A stretch of DNA of 64,000 nucleotides from the NCBI RefSeq assembly GCF_020564565.1, contig NZ_JAJCTD010000001.1:930001-994000 (forward strand), given 5' to 3'. The translations under genes were made by a program, and so were the position numbers. This document shows positions 16,612 through 25,658 of this stretch, piece after piece. Within the stretch, counting starts at the first letter, position 1. Every line of letters starts with the position of its first letter. Under the pieces are notes generated by a model, which saw only the letters and a program-made list of their open reading frames with translations, was not told the origin of the DNA and did no database searches. The DNA comes from Rhodobacter sp. Har01 (lineage in GTDB: Bacteria > Pseudomonadota > Alphaproteobacteria > Rhodobacterales > Rhodobacteraceae).

Positions 16612-17616
16612 ATGTCAGACGCAGCTCTCATCGACCCCTTCTCGCGCCCGATCTCCTATTTGCGCGTCTCGGTCACCGACCGCTGCGATTTCCGCTGCAC
16701 CTATTGCATGGCGGAACAGATGACCTTCCTGCCCAAGGCAGACCTGCTGACGCTGGAGGAACTCGACCGCCTCTGCAGCGCCTTCGTCCGCATGGGCGTG
16801 CAGAAGCTGCGCGTCACTGGCGGCGAGCCCCTGGTGCGCAAGGGCATCGTGACCTTCTTCGAAGCCATGTCGCGCCACCTGTCCAGCGGCGCGCTCAAGG
16901 AGCTGACGCTGACCACCAACGGCAGCCAGTTGGCGCGTTTCGCCCCCGAGCTGGCCGCCCTCGGCATCCGCCGCGTCAATGTCAGCCTCGACACGCTGGA
17001 CCCGGCGAGATTCGCCGCGATCACCCGTTGGGGCCGCCTGCCCCAGGTGCTGGACGGCATCGCTGCCGCCCAGGCCGCCGGCCTGCGGGTCAAGATCAAC
17101 GCCGTGGCGCTGAAGGGCTTCAACGAGGACGAGCTGTTCCCGCTGACCGACTGGTGCGCCCGGGAAGGCCATGACCTGACCTGGATCGAGGTCATGCCGA
17201 TGGGCGACATCGAACCCTCGCGGCTGGAGCAATACTGGAACCTGCGCGACCTCCGCCGCAGCTACGAGGGCCGCTTCACCCTGACCGACTTGGCCGAACG
17301 CTCAGGCGGCCCGGCGCGCTATGTCCGGATCGAGGAAACCGGCCAGAAAGTCGGCTTCATCACGCCGCTGACCCACAATTTCTGCGAAAGCTGCAACCGC
17401 GTCCGGCTGACCTGCACCGGCGAGCTTTACCTGTGCCTCGGCCAGGAAGACCGCGCCGACCTGCGGGCGCCCCTGCGGGCCAGTCCCGACGACGGCCTGC
17501 TGGACGCCGCCATCCGCGCCGCCATCGCCCGCAAGCCCAAGGGGCACGACTTCGACTACAGCCGCACCGCCATCACCGGCCAGGTCACCCGTCACATGAG
17601 CCACACCGGCGGCTGA
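16612..17616 (+). CDS. moaA: GTP 3',8-cyclase (molybdenum cofactor)
   Basis: A 334-residue radical-SAM enzyme that starts molybdenum cofactor synthesis by rearranging GTP. The SAM cluster is CDFRCTYC (Cys25, 29, 32). The second cluster, which binds GTP, is [19 protein letters not shown] near residues 258-276. [10 protein letters not shown] and the C-terminal GG tail are also typical. moaC and other moa genes are not beside it. The start at 16612 gives the usual N-terminus. Confidence 0.96.
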   Translation: MSDAALIDPFSRPISYLRVSVTDRCDFRCTYCMAEQMTFLPKADLLTLEELDRLCSAFVRMGVQKLRVTGGEPLVRKGIVTFFEAMSRHLSSGALKELTLTTNGSQLARFAPELAALGIRRVNVSLDTLDPARFAAITRWGRLPQVLDGIAAAQAAGLRVKINAVALKGFNEDELFPLTDWCAREGHDLTWIEVMPMGDIEPSRLEQYWNLRDLRRSYEGRFTLTDLAERSGGPARYVRIEETGQKVGFITPLTHNFCESCNRVRLTCTGELYLCLGQEDRADLRAPLRASPDDGLLDAAIRAAIARKPKGHDFDYSRTAITGQVTRHMSHTGG

Positions 17617-17730
17617 ACCGGCGGGGGCAGGGATACTGCCCGCTGGGGCGATCGCGTCGTCCTCCCCGGACTTCGGCCATGGTCTCCGCCGGGCGGGGCC
17701 CGCCGCAGGGGCAATTCCGTGCGGACATTG

Positions 17731-19263
17731 TCAGGCCGCCAGCAGCGGGAAGGTCACCCCCAGCGCCCAGGCGAAGGCCAGCGCCTGCATGATCGCCCCG
17801 GCGAAGGGATGCAGCGTCGCGCCCCAGGCCCGGGCCGAGAGCCAGCCGAACAACAGGAAGAACAGCACGATCACCGGCAGGATGATGGCCAGGAACATCA
17901 GCCGTTCGAAATCCAGCGCCACCGCGATCAAGAGGCTGACCAGCAGCCCCGCCTTCAGCGCCACGCCCTCCAGCCGGCCGGCGCCCATCCCCCGCATCGC
18001 CCATTCCAGCGCCAGGAAACAGGGCAAGGTGCCCGCGGCGATGGCCGCCATCACCAGCCAGCGGCCCGGACCGGGGAAGAAGTTGGTGAAGAAGGCGTCG
18101 ATCGGCCAGAAGATCAGCCCCGCCACCAGCGCAAAGCCGATCAGCCCCGCCGCCAGCGCCCGCAGCGGAACGTCCGGCCGCGGTGCCCCGGCGGCCCAGA
18201 GGCACAGGGCGAGGGCCGCCCCGAAGGCCGCAAAATGCACCGCCAGGTAGTCGGCCACCAGCACCGGCAGGAACTGCGTCGGCAGGAATCGCAGCAGCAC
18301 CGGCACCGCCACCACCGGCACCAGCGCCACCCACCACAACCGCCGCCAGGGCATTCCCGCCCCGCGCGGCTCTGCGCTGACCCGAGGCAGAAGGCGCATC
18401 CCCTGCCCCGCCAGCGCCGCTCCGCAGATCATGAGCAGCACGATCCAGCCGCCGCGGTCGGCCACAGCGCCCTGCGGCGCCATCCCGAAGACCCGGTCCA
18501 GCCAGCCCACCGTCTCGGCCATCGTGGTTTCGGAAAACAGCACCGCGGCATGTTCCACATGCGGCGCCACCGCCACCCGGCGCTGGTTCCCCTCGGCGCC
18601 CACCGTGTCCCCTTCGGCCGCCGCCGGGTCCATCAGCCGGCCCACCCGCAGCGCCTCGTCCCGCAGCCGCGGCTCCCATTGTCCGGTCACCACCAGCAGG
18701 TTTCGCGGCGTGCTCGCCGTCACCTCCCGCGAGAACATCGACACCAGCACCGTGGCCTCGACCTCCGGATGCCGCTTGACCGCCCGCACCACGATGTCGG
18801 TGGCCATCGAATGCGCCAGCACCGCCAGCCGTCCGTCGCCATACCCCCGCGCCGCCGCCATCACGGCTTCGAATTCACGCTGGAAGGTCACCGTGGCGCC
18901 GTCGACCTCGGTGATCGAACCGGCCAGCGGCTTCGGGTTCCGCCCGTGCCCCGCGGCATCATAGCTGACCGCGACATAGCCCGCCCGCGCTGCCGACAGC
19001 GCGAAGCTGTCCATGATCCGCGCCGATCCGGCAAAGCCGTGGTCGATCACCAGCACCGGCCCCTTCGCCGGCCCCTCGGGCCGGAACACCTGCGCCGGCA
19101 CGCCCGCCAGCATCACCCGCTCCACCGCCACGCCCTCGGCCTGCCGCTGCAACTGGCAGAACGACACCATGAACCCCAGCGCCGCCAGCAGCACGATCAG
19201 CGCCACCCGGCGCATTGCCGTGGTCGCGTCCATGCCCAGATCGATGCTCTGTCCCAGCCTCAT
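17731..19263 (-). CDS. Alpha/beta hydrolase fused to a multi-helix membrane domain
   Basis: A 510-residue protein. One hydrophobic segment (about 18-36) is followed by an alpha/beta-hydrolase domain (about 45-275) with the oxyanion-region HGFAGS and the nucleophile elbow AHSMATD, which is a variant of GxSxG with Ala in the first position. The C-terminal half (about 285-510) holds seven or eight transmembrane helices. The hydrolase part most likely faces the periplasm. The substrate is unknown. Alternative starts lie at 19233 and 19215. Few hydrolases carry such a membrane domain, so the fusion is notable. Confidence 0.7.
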   Translation of the reverse strand: MRLGQSIDLGMDATTAMRRVALIVLLAALGFMVSFCQLQRQAEGVAVERVMLAGVPAQVFRPEGPAKGPVLVIDHGFAGSARIMDSFALSAARAGYVAVSYDAAGHGRNPKPLAGSITEVDGATVTFQREFEAVMAAARGYGDGRLAVLAHSMATDIVVRAVKRHPEVEATVLVSMFSREVTASTPRNLLVVTGQWEPRLRDEALRVGRLMDPAAAEGDTVGAEGNQRRVAVAPHVEHAAVLFSETTMAETVGWLDRVFGMAPQGAVADRGGWIVLLMICGAALAGQGMRLLPRVSAEPRGAGMPWRRLWWVALVPVVAVPVLLRFLPTQFLPVLVADYLAVHFAAFGAALALCLWAAGAPRPDVPLRALAAGLIGFALVAGLIFWPIDAFFTNFFPGPGRWLVMAAIAAGTLPCFLALEWAMRGMGAGRLEGVALKAGLLVSLLIAVALDFERLMFLAIILPVIVLFFLLFGWLSARAWGATLHPFAGAIMQALAFAWALGVTFPLLAA

Positions 19264-19310
19264 GCGGCAGACCTAAAGCAACCGGCGGAAAAGTCACGCC
19301 CTTGCGCCAA

Positions 19311-20000
19311 TTACCACGCCCCCGGCCAAAACCCGATCACCGGCGCGTGCAGATGCCACAGCCCCGCCCAGGCCAGCAGCCACAGGCCCAGCCGCAGCCC
19401 CGAGGGCCGTCCCTCGGGCCGCCACCACCCGGCCAGCAGCGCTGCACCGGGCACCAGCCCGGTCCGCGCCGTCAGCCGCAGCCACGCGGCCGGCCCCATC
19501 GCCCGGCGGCGACGGCGCTCGACAATCCCCATCCCGGCCACCGAGAACCCCAGCATCAGGCCAAAGAACACCACATGCGCCAGATCGCCATTCGCCGCCA
19601 GATGCGCGCCAGACCACAGCACCAGCGCCCAAAGCAGCGGCTGCCGCGTCAGCCCCGCGATGCCCGGCCGGTCGGGGTCGAACCCCGCCCGCCGGCCCTC
19701 GAAGGCAAACGGATTGGGCGCCGCCACGCCAAAGGCCGCCAGCAGCCCCGCCACCGGCATCGCGATGTTGACCAGCCAGCGCGACCACCCGGTCGGCGGC
19801 CACAGCTCGACATGGGGCGCCCGCCCCGCCGCCACGATCACCCAGTAGAGCAGCGCCAGCGACCCGACCGAGAACGCCACGGTATAGCCCCGCGCGCCCA
19901 GGGCTTCCTCGGCCCGCGCCTTCACCCCCAGCATCGCCGGCAGCCGGTGCGAGATCAGGAACAGCCCCAGGGCAAGCGCGAAGTTCAGCCAGTCCAGCAT
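19311..20000 (-). CDS. NnrU-family membrane protein
   Basis: A 229-residue integral membrane protein with about six helices and the family features LFLISHRLPAML at the N-terminus and GLTRQPLLWALVLWSGAHL in the middle. The NnrU family was named from Rhodobacter loci tied to nitric oxide metabolism. It resembles NnrU/MddA-type membrane methyltransferase folds, but the reaction is not established. No nir or nor genes are visible here. The repeat-rich region begins right before its start codon. Confidence 0.8.
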   Translation of the reverse strand: MLDWLNFALALGLFLISHRLPAMLGVKARAEEALGARGYTVAFSVGSLALLYWVIVAAGRAPHVELWPPTGWSRWLVNIAMPVAGLLAAFGVAAPNPFAFEGRRAGFDPDRPGIAGLTRQPLLWALVLWSGAHLAANGDLAHVVFFGLMLGFSVAGMGIVERRRRRAMGPAAWLRLTARTGLVPGAALLAGWWRPEGRPSGLRLGLWLLAWAGLWHLHAPVIGFWPGAW

Positions 20001-20410
20001 CCGCCCTCTCTACCCCTCGCCGGGGGACGCGTGCAAACCCCTAGACCCCGCCACTCCACGCCACTCCACGCCACGACGCCGCCTGCTTTCCCGGGTCAAG
20101 TTCGCTTGCATCGCCACCGCGCCTTGATCCCGCCGCCTTCGCAGGCCTTCCCCAGGCCGCAGCGCACCCTGCCCGGCGACGTCATCGCTTGGAAAGCCGC
20201 AGACTGGCAAGGCACCTGTTGCGGGCGCCCCCGGCCCCGGCGCTCTGGTGCGCCCCGTGCCTGGTCCTGTCGCTTGAACCGCGGCTGCGGACAGCCGGAC
20301 CCGCCCCAAGCCGTCGTCCCGCCGGCCCCTCGGCCCCGCAGGCCGCTTCCGGCCCCGGCCCTGCGCTTGCTCTCCCCGCTGCTGGCCCTGCGGCTGTGCG
20401 TGGCCCTGCC

Positions 20411-20527
20411 GATCCTGCCGGTCCTGCCGGTCCTGCCGGTCCTGCCGGTCCTGCCGGTCCTGCCGGTCCTGCCGGTCCTGCCGGTCCTGCCGGTCCTGCC
20501 GGTCCTGCCGGTCCTGCCGGTCCTGCC
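20411..20527 (+). repeat. 9-bp tandem array, 13 units of GGTCCTGCC
   Basis: Thirteen head-to-tail 9-base units; only the first differs (GATCCTGCC), and a degenerate unit GGCCCTGCC precedes it. Near-perfect identity suggests recent expansion by slippage. In two reading frames it would encode Gly-Pro-Ala collagen-like triplets, but no start, signal peptide or conserved flank supports a protein. Confidence 0.95.
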
Positions 20528-20921
20528 CGGGAAACCCATTCGGGCAGTCTGGTCAAGGGCGCCTGCGCACATGCCGCTGCCGCGCCTGACTCGGTTCTCG
20601 CTGACCCTTGTCTTGCCATCCCGGCCCCGCCGTTGGCCCTTGGCTGACGATGTCGGTCCTGCCCTGGGCGGTCTTCCGGGCGCCCGGGTGACAGACGCCG
20701 GTGCGCATGCCGCTGCTGGCGCAGGGCTCGCGGGCAGCGGCCGGTGGCTTCTTTCGGCTTGCCTCTCCAGGCAGACCGGCACATCGCGCGCGATCTGGCC
20801 GGCCACAGCCAAGTCGCTTCGGCTCCGGCCATCCTGCCTCGACCGTGCCGGGCGGAAATCCACGGTCCAGGAAACGCCCTCCCCCCCGCCTTTCCCAATG
20901 CCCTCCGCCCACCGCGCGGCC

Positions 20922-21556
20922 CAGCGCGCCGTTTCCCCCCGATCAGCACCACCCCGCCGATGGAACCGTCCTTCTGGCGAAATGCCGGGCTCCAGAGGCA
21001 GGCCGGCAACCCCTCCATCAGCCCCGAACGGCCCGCCCGGTCTCGGCCCAGCGCGCCGTTTCCCCCCGATCAGCACCACCCCGCCGATGGAACCGTCCTT
21101 CTGGCGAAACTCCGGGCTCCAGAGGCAAGCCGGCAGCCCCTCCATCAGCCCCGAACGACCCGCCCCGTCTCGGCCCAGCGCGCCGTTTCCCCCCGATCAG
21201 CACCACCCCGCCGATGGAACCGTCCTTCTGGCGAAACTCCGGGCTCCAGAGGCAGGCCGGCAGCCCCTCCATCGACCCCGAGCGGCCCGCCCGGTCTCGG
21301 CCCTGCGCGCCGATTTCCCCCGATCAGGACCACCCCGCCGATGCGGCCGCCCTTCTGGCGAAACTCCGGGCTCCAGAGGCAGGCCGGCAGCCCCTCCATC
21401 AGCCCCGAACGACCCGCCCCGTCTCGGCCCAGCGCGCCGTTTCCCCCCGATCAGAACCACCCCGCCGATGCGGCCGCCCTTCTGGCGAAACGCCGGGTTC
21501 CAGAGGCAGGCCGGCAGCCCCTCCATCAGCCCCGAACGGCCCGCCCGGTCTCGGCC
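20922..21556 (+). repeat. 127-bp tandem array, five units
   Basis: Five units begin at 20922, 21049, 21176, 21303 and 21430, exactly 127 bases apart, each opening with CAGCGCGCCG or a close variant. Units 1, 3 and 5 end CGGCCCGCCCGGTCTC, while units 2 and 4 end CGACCCGCCCCGTCTC, an alternating A-B-A-B-A pattern. Units 1-3 read GATGGAACCGTCC where units 4-5 read GATGCGGCCGCCC. The period shifts the reading frame at each unit, so a repeated protein domain is excluded. Confidence 0.95.
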
Positions 21557-21944
21557 CAAGGGGGGTCGGGCGGCGATGGTCGGGTGCTGGGTCGCCCAAG
21601 CCAACACGTCTGCATGCGCTTGACGGTCTGCGCCGCCGGGTTTCCACGGCGTGACCTCTCGGTGCCAGACCCCGGCCGCCAAGGGCCGCGTTGATTCCTT
21701 CGCCCAGACCCGGGCAACCTTGCCGCCGACCCGCGCTGTCGTGGTGGGCAAGGGCCCGGCCTGTCCCTGTGCCCCGGGTCCAGAGCCCTGCAAAGCCGTC
21801 CATCCCCTTGCGTCAGGCAACAGGCCCCGGCTTTCCCCATCCGGAAAGCAACCGGTGTCGCCGTGCCAAGTTGAGGATCAAGCCGCGAACCCGGCAGGCC
21901 CAGGCTCAGTCCCCCAGCGGCCCCACCCCTGGCCCGCGCCACCG

Positions 21945-22773
21945 CCTGCTCTCCCGAGCCAAGCCAGCCCGCATCCCCGCGCAGCCCCGTCCCGTGCCCA
22001 CTGCCTTGCCTGCTCCCCCAAGCAATGCCAGCCCGCATCCCCTCGCAGCCCCGGCCCGCGCCCACGCCACCGCCTGCCGTCGCGATCCAGCCCAGCCCGC
22101 ATTCCGCGCATTGCCCCGCCCAAGTCCATGCCGCAGTTTGCTCCCCCGAGCCAGGCCAACCCGCACCTCCTTGCGCCCCGGCCCCGAGTCCATTTCCCTG
22201 CCTGCTCTCCCGAGCCAAGCCAGCCCGCATCCCCTCGCAACCCCTGCCCCAGTCCACTGCCCTGCCTGCACCCCCGAGCCAAACCAGCCTGCACCCCCTC
22301 GCAACCGCGGCCCCAGCCCACTGCCCTGCCCGCTCCCCCGAGCCAAACCAACCCGCATCCCCCCGCACCCCCGGCCCCAGTCCACTGCCCTGCCCGCTCT
22401 CCCGAGCCAAGCCGCCCGCATCCCCTCGCAGCCCCGGCCCGAGTCGGCTTCCCTGCCTGCTCTCCCGAGCAACGCCAGCCCGAATCCCGTCGCGCCCCGT
22501 CCCGCGCCCACGCCACCGCCTGCCGTCGCGATCCCGCCCAACCCGCAATCCCCGCATTGCGCCGCCCAAGTCCATGCCGCAGTCCGCTCCCCCGAGCCAA
22601 ACCAGCCCGAATCCCCGCGCATCCCCGGCCCCAGTCCACTGCCCTGCCTGCTCCCCCGAGCCAAGCCAGCCCGCATCCCCTCGCAAACGCGGCCCCAGCC
22701 CACTGCCCTGCCCGCTCCCCCGAACCAAACCAACCCGAATCCCCTCGCAGCCCCGGCCCCGAGTCCATGCCGC
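21945..22773 (+). repeat. 64-bp degenerate tandem array, about 13 units
   Basis: About 13 units of 63-64 bases, typically opening CCTGCTCCCCCGAGCCAA and containing CAGCCCGCATCCCCTCGCA and CCCCAGTCCACTGCC. The plus strand is very C-rich and the minus strand G-rich. A block starting with unit 2 (22009) recurs with unit 9 (22456), 447 bases later, including the atypical unit that opens CCTGCCGTCGCGATCC, so a seven-unit block seems to have been duplicated. There are no unique spacers, so this is not CRISPR. Confidence 0.9.
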
Positions 22774-22969
22774 GTCCCGCCTGCCTGCATCCGGCCCCGC
22801 GTCCGGCCCTGTTTCCGAACAGCCCGCACGCCCTCGGCTGGGCCGAGCGCCTTGCCCAGGTTCCGTTTCGCTCGCCCGGGGGGACGATGCTTGCGGTGGG
22901 GATACATCCAATCCTTAACGAAAGGTAAAACCGCGCGGGCAACCCATTGATTTCGTTGTGCCCGGATCA

Positions 22970-22986
22970 TGTCCCATCATGGGACA
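22970..22986 (-). terminator. Perfect palindrome after the ggu operon
   Basis: TGTCCCAT (22970-22977) and ATGGGACA (22979-22986) form an exact inverted repeat around one base. It lies two bases beyond the stop codon of the last operon gene (22989). The single-base centre means a shorter hairpin in RNA. It has no T-run and could instead be a protein site. Confidence 0.4.
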
Positions 22987-22988
22987 CC

Positions 22989-23909
22989 TCAGAAATGGAA
23001 GTCCTCGACAACCTCCCGGCGGCCCAGGGTCATCGCGTCGGCCACGTGGACCATGGGGGCCAGGTCGACCTCGCGCGCCCCGGCCCGGACCAGCGCGGCC
23101 ATGCGGGCGTACAGGGCCGGATACTCGCCCATGATGTCCGCTTCGCCCGCCTCGGCATGGCCGTCCACTTCAAGCACGTTCCCCCCCATTCGCAGGGCCA
23201 TCCTTCCCCCGCCCGCGGTCTCGACCTCGATGTCCCAGGTCTGCGGCCCCTCCTGCCGCCAGTCGAAACCGGCACTGACGCCCCCGGTGAAGGTCAGTTC
23301 CGCCGCGATGGGGGTCTGCCGGTTGGCGGGGAAGCTGAGCACCGCCCCGGTCAGGTGAACCGGCGCGGGCAGGATCTCGGTCAGGATCGACAGCGCGTTG
23401 ATGCCGGGATCGAAGACCCCCATGCCACCGGGTTCGAACACCCAAGTTTGCCCGGGGTGCCACTTTCGCACGTCCTCGCGCCAGTCGATGCGGGCGCGCA
23501 GCACCCGCCGCCCCGACAGCCAGCCCTTTGCGGCCGCCACCGCCCGTGCCATCCGGCTGTGCCAGGTGGCGTAGAGCGTCAGGCCCCTTGCGGCCGCCAG
23601 GGCCTCCAGCGCCTGTACCTCGGCGAGGGTCGCCCCCGGGGGCTTTTCCAGCATCACGTGCCGCCCGGCCATCAGTGCCGCCTCGGCCGGCGCAAAGCGC
23701 GGCACGGGGGGCAGGCACAGCGAGACGACCTGTACCTCGGAGTGGGCAGCCAGCATCGCTTCGAACGAGGTGAACCCAGGCACGCCGGGCACCCGGCCCT
23801 TGCGGCTGACCGTCGCCACCAGTTCCCAGTCCGGGCTGGCGGCGATGGCGGGCACGTGCTGGTCCAGCGCGATCTTGCCGATGCCGACCAGTGCCACCCG
23901 CAGGGCCAT
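22989..23909 (-). CDS. Gfo/Idh/MocA-family sugar 1-dehydrogenase
   Basis: A 306-residue NAD(P)-dependent oxidoreductase with the Rossmann motif VGIGKIALDQHVPAI and the catalytic EKPPGAT (Lys89). It closely resembles D-galactose/L-arabinose 1-dehydrogenases (Azospirillum and Pseudomonas type), which oxidise the aldose to its lactone. It is the last gene of the chvE-ggu operon, its ATG overlapping the dehydratase stop (TGATG). Together with the dehydratase it implies non-phosphorylative arabinose or galactose oxidation. The sugar specificity is inferred from context. Confidence 0.8.
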   Translation of the reverse strand: MALRVALVGIGKIALDQHVPAIAASPDWELVATVSRKGRVPGVPGFTSFEAMLAAHSEVQVVSLCLPPVPRFAPAEAALMAGRHVMLEKPPGATLAEVQALEALAAARGLTLYATWHSRMARAVAAAKGWLSGRRVLRARIDWREDVRKWHPGQTWVFEPGGMGVFDPGINALSILTEILPAPVHLTGAVLSFPANRQTPIAAELTFTGGVSAGFDWRQEGPQTWDIEVETAGGGRMALRMGGNVLEVDGHAEAGEADIMGEYPALYARMAALVRAGAREVDLAPMVHVADAMTLGRREVVEDFHF

Positions 23910-25651
23910 CAGTGGCTCTCCCGCGCCACAGCATGGCCGCGGCAGCCGATCAGGAAATCCATGTCGGCGCCCTTGTCGGCGCCCTGCACGTGGTCATGGT
24001 ATAGCCGGGCGTAGCCGCTTGCGGGTGGGTCCACGGCGGGTGTCCAGGCCGCCAGCCGGGCGGTCAGTTCCGCCTCGGATACGTCCAGGTGCAGCCGCCG
24101 GGCGGGGACGTCCAGTTCGATCATGTCACCGGTCCGCACCACCGCCAAGGGCCCGCCGCGCGCGGCCTCGGGGCTGGTGTGCAGGACCACGGTGCCGTAG
24201 GCCGTCCCGCTCATCCGCGCGTCGGAGATCCGCACCATGTCGGTGATGCCCTTGCGCAGGACCTTGGGCGGCAGGCCCATGTTGCCCACTTCGGCCATGC
24301 CGGGATAGCCGCGCGGGCCGCAGTTCTTGAGCACCATCACGCAGGTCTCGTCGATCGCCAGCGCCTCATCCTCGATCCGCGCCTTGTAGTCGTCGATGTC
24401 CTCGAACACGACCGCCCGGCCGCGGTGCCGCATCAGGTGCGGGCTGGCGGCCGAGGGCTTGAGCACCGCCCCGTCCGGGGCGAGATTGCCGCGCAGGACC
24501 ACGATGCCGCCCGACTGCGCCAAGGCCTTGTCGGCCGGCAGGATCACGTCGTCATTGTCGATGCGGGCATCCTTCACCTCATCCCAGATTGGCCCGCCGC
24601 TGACGGTCAGCGCGTCCTTGTTCAGCATCCCCGACTCGCCCAGACGCTTGATGACCGCGGGCAGGCCGCCTGCGTAGAAGAATTCCTCCATCAGGTATTT
24701 GCCCGAGGGCATCAGGTTCACGATCGTCGGCACGTCGCGACCCCAGGCATCCCAGTCGTCCAGCGACAGCGGCACGCCGACCCGGCCAGCGATGGCCAGC
24801 AGGTGGATCACCGCGTTGGTGCTGCCGCCCACGGCGGCGTTGGTGCGAATGGCGTTCTGGAACGCTTCGCGGGTCAGGATGTGGCTGGGGCGCAGATCGT
24901 CCTTCACCATCTGCACGATCCGGCGCCCGGTCAGGTGCGCCATCACCCGCCGCCGGCTGTCCACCGCCGGGATGGCGGCGTTGCCGCTGAGCGTCATTCC
25001 CAGCGCCTCGACCATGCTGGCCATGGTGCTGGCGGTGCCCATGGTGTTGCACGAGCCGGGGCTGCGGCTCATCGAGGCCTCGGCCTCGACGAATTCCTCG
25101 GCCGTCATCTCACCGGCTTTCACGGCCTCGGAGAATTTCCACAGATGGGTGCCCGACCCGACCCGTTCGCCGCGGAAATAGCCGTTCAGCATCGGCCCGC
25201 CCGAGACCATGATGGCGGGAATGTCGCAGGACGCCGCCCCCATCAGCAAGGACGGAGTGGTCTTGTCGCAACCGACCAGACAGACCACGCCATCCATCTG
25301 CTGGCCGCGGATGGTTTCCTCGACCGCCATTGCGGCGAGATTGCGGAACATCATCGCGGTGGGGCGGAAGCCGGATTCCGAAACCGAGAACACGGGCACA
25401 TCCACCGGCAGGCCGCCGGCCTCATAGACCCCGTGCTTCACCCGCTGCGCGAGGTCGTTCAGATGCGCGTTGCAGGGGTTCAACTCGCTGAAGGTATTGA
25501 GGATGCCGATCACCGGGCGGCCATCGAACAGGTCGGCCGGCAGGCCCTGGTTCTTCATCCAGCTGCGGTGATAGATCGCGTCCTTCGACTGGCCCGCAAA
25601 CCATTCCTGGCTGCGCAGCTTCCGGGGCCAAGGGGCGGGTTTGAAGGTCAT
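23909..25651 (-). CDS. IlvD/Edd-family sugar-acid dehydratase, arabinonate type
   Basis: A 580-residue iron-sulfur dehydratase. Family signatures are GCDKTTPSLLMGA and SRSPGSCNTMGTASTM. The N-terminus (LRSQEWFAGQSKDAIYHRSW) is that of the pentonate dehydratase branch, which turns L-arabinonate or related acids into 2-keto-3-deoxy acids, rather than of dihydroxyacid dehydratase proper. The start at 25651 lies seven bases after gguC, and the stop overlaps the sugar dehydrogenase gene, so the three genes act as one metabolic unit. A galactonate or xylonate substrate remains possible. Confidence 0.82.
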   Translation of the reverse strand: MTFKPAPWPRKLRSQEWFAGQSKDAIYHRSWMKNQGLPADLFDGRPVIGILNTFSELNPCNAHLNDLAQRVKHGVYEAGGLPVDVPVFSVSESGFRPTAMMFRNLAAMAVEETIRGQQMDGVVCLVGCDKTTPSLLMGAASCDIPAIMVSGGPMLNGYFRGERVGSGTHLWKFSEAVKAGEMTAEEFVEAEASMSRSPGSCNTMGTASTMASMVEALGMTLSGNAAIPAVDSRRRVMAHLTGRRIVQMVKDDLRPSHILTREAFQNAIRTNAAVGGSTNAVIHLLAIAGRVGVPLSLDDWDAWGRDVPTIVNLMPSGKYLMEEFFYAGGLPAVIKRLGESGMLNKDALTVSGGPIWDEVKDARIDNDDVILPADKALAQSGGIVVLRGNLAPDGAVLKPSAASPHLMRHRGRAVVFEDIDDYKARIEDEALAIDETCVMVLKNCGPRGYPGMAEVGNMGLPPKVLRKGITDMVRISDARMSGTAYGTVVLHTSPEAARGGPLAVVRTGDMIELDVPARRLHLDVSEAELTARLAAWTPAVDPPASGYARLYHDHVQGADKGADMDFLIGCRGHAVARESH

Positions 25652-25658
25652 GTGGTCC

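Larger units (their letters stand above)
20001..22988. other. Non-coding, repeat-rich region of about 3 kb
   Basis: Between the nnrU-type gene and the ggu operon end I find no ORF with a plausible start, ribosome site or domain. Several long open frames exist on both strands, but only because GC-rich repeats lack stop codons. Three tandem arrays fill most of it: 9-bp units at 20411-20527, 127-bp units at 20922-21556 and 64-bp units at 21945-22773. The 127- and 64-bp periods are not multiples of three, which argues against coding repeats. Confidence 0.75.

Noticed and set aside
20182..21018. Possible collagen-like (Gly-Pro-Ala) protein over the 9-bp array
   Set aside because: The triplets arise on both strands from the same microsatellite; there is no signal peptide, trimerisation domain or ribosome site, and the frame runs into the 127-bp array.
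21945..22773. CRISPR array
   Set aside because: Units are contiguous and degenerate with no unique spacers between constant repeats, and no cas genes are in the window.
21526..22911. Long overlapping open frames (up to 460 codons) in several frames across the 64-bp array
   Set aside because: All three minus frames and two plus frames are open because the repeat lacks stop triplets; the 64-base period shifts frame each unit and no start signal or domain supports any of them.
22970..22986. LexA-type or other named operator at the palindrome TGTCCCAT-C-ATGGGACA
   Set aside because: It does not match a consensus I know for this group and lies at a gene end, so a transcript-end role is as likely; no regulator is claimed.
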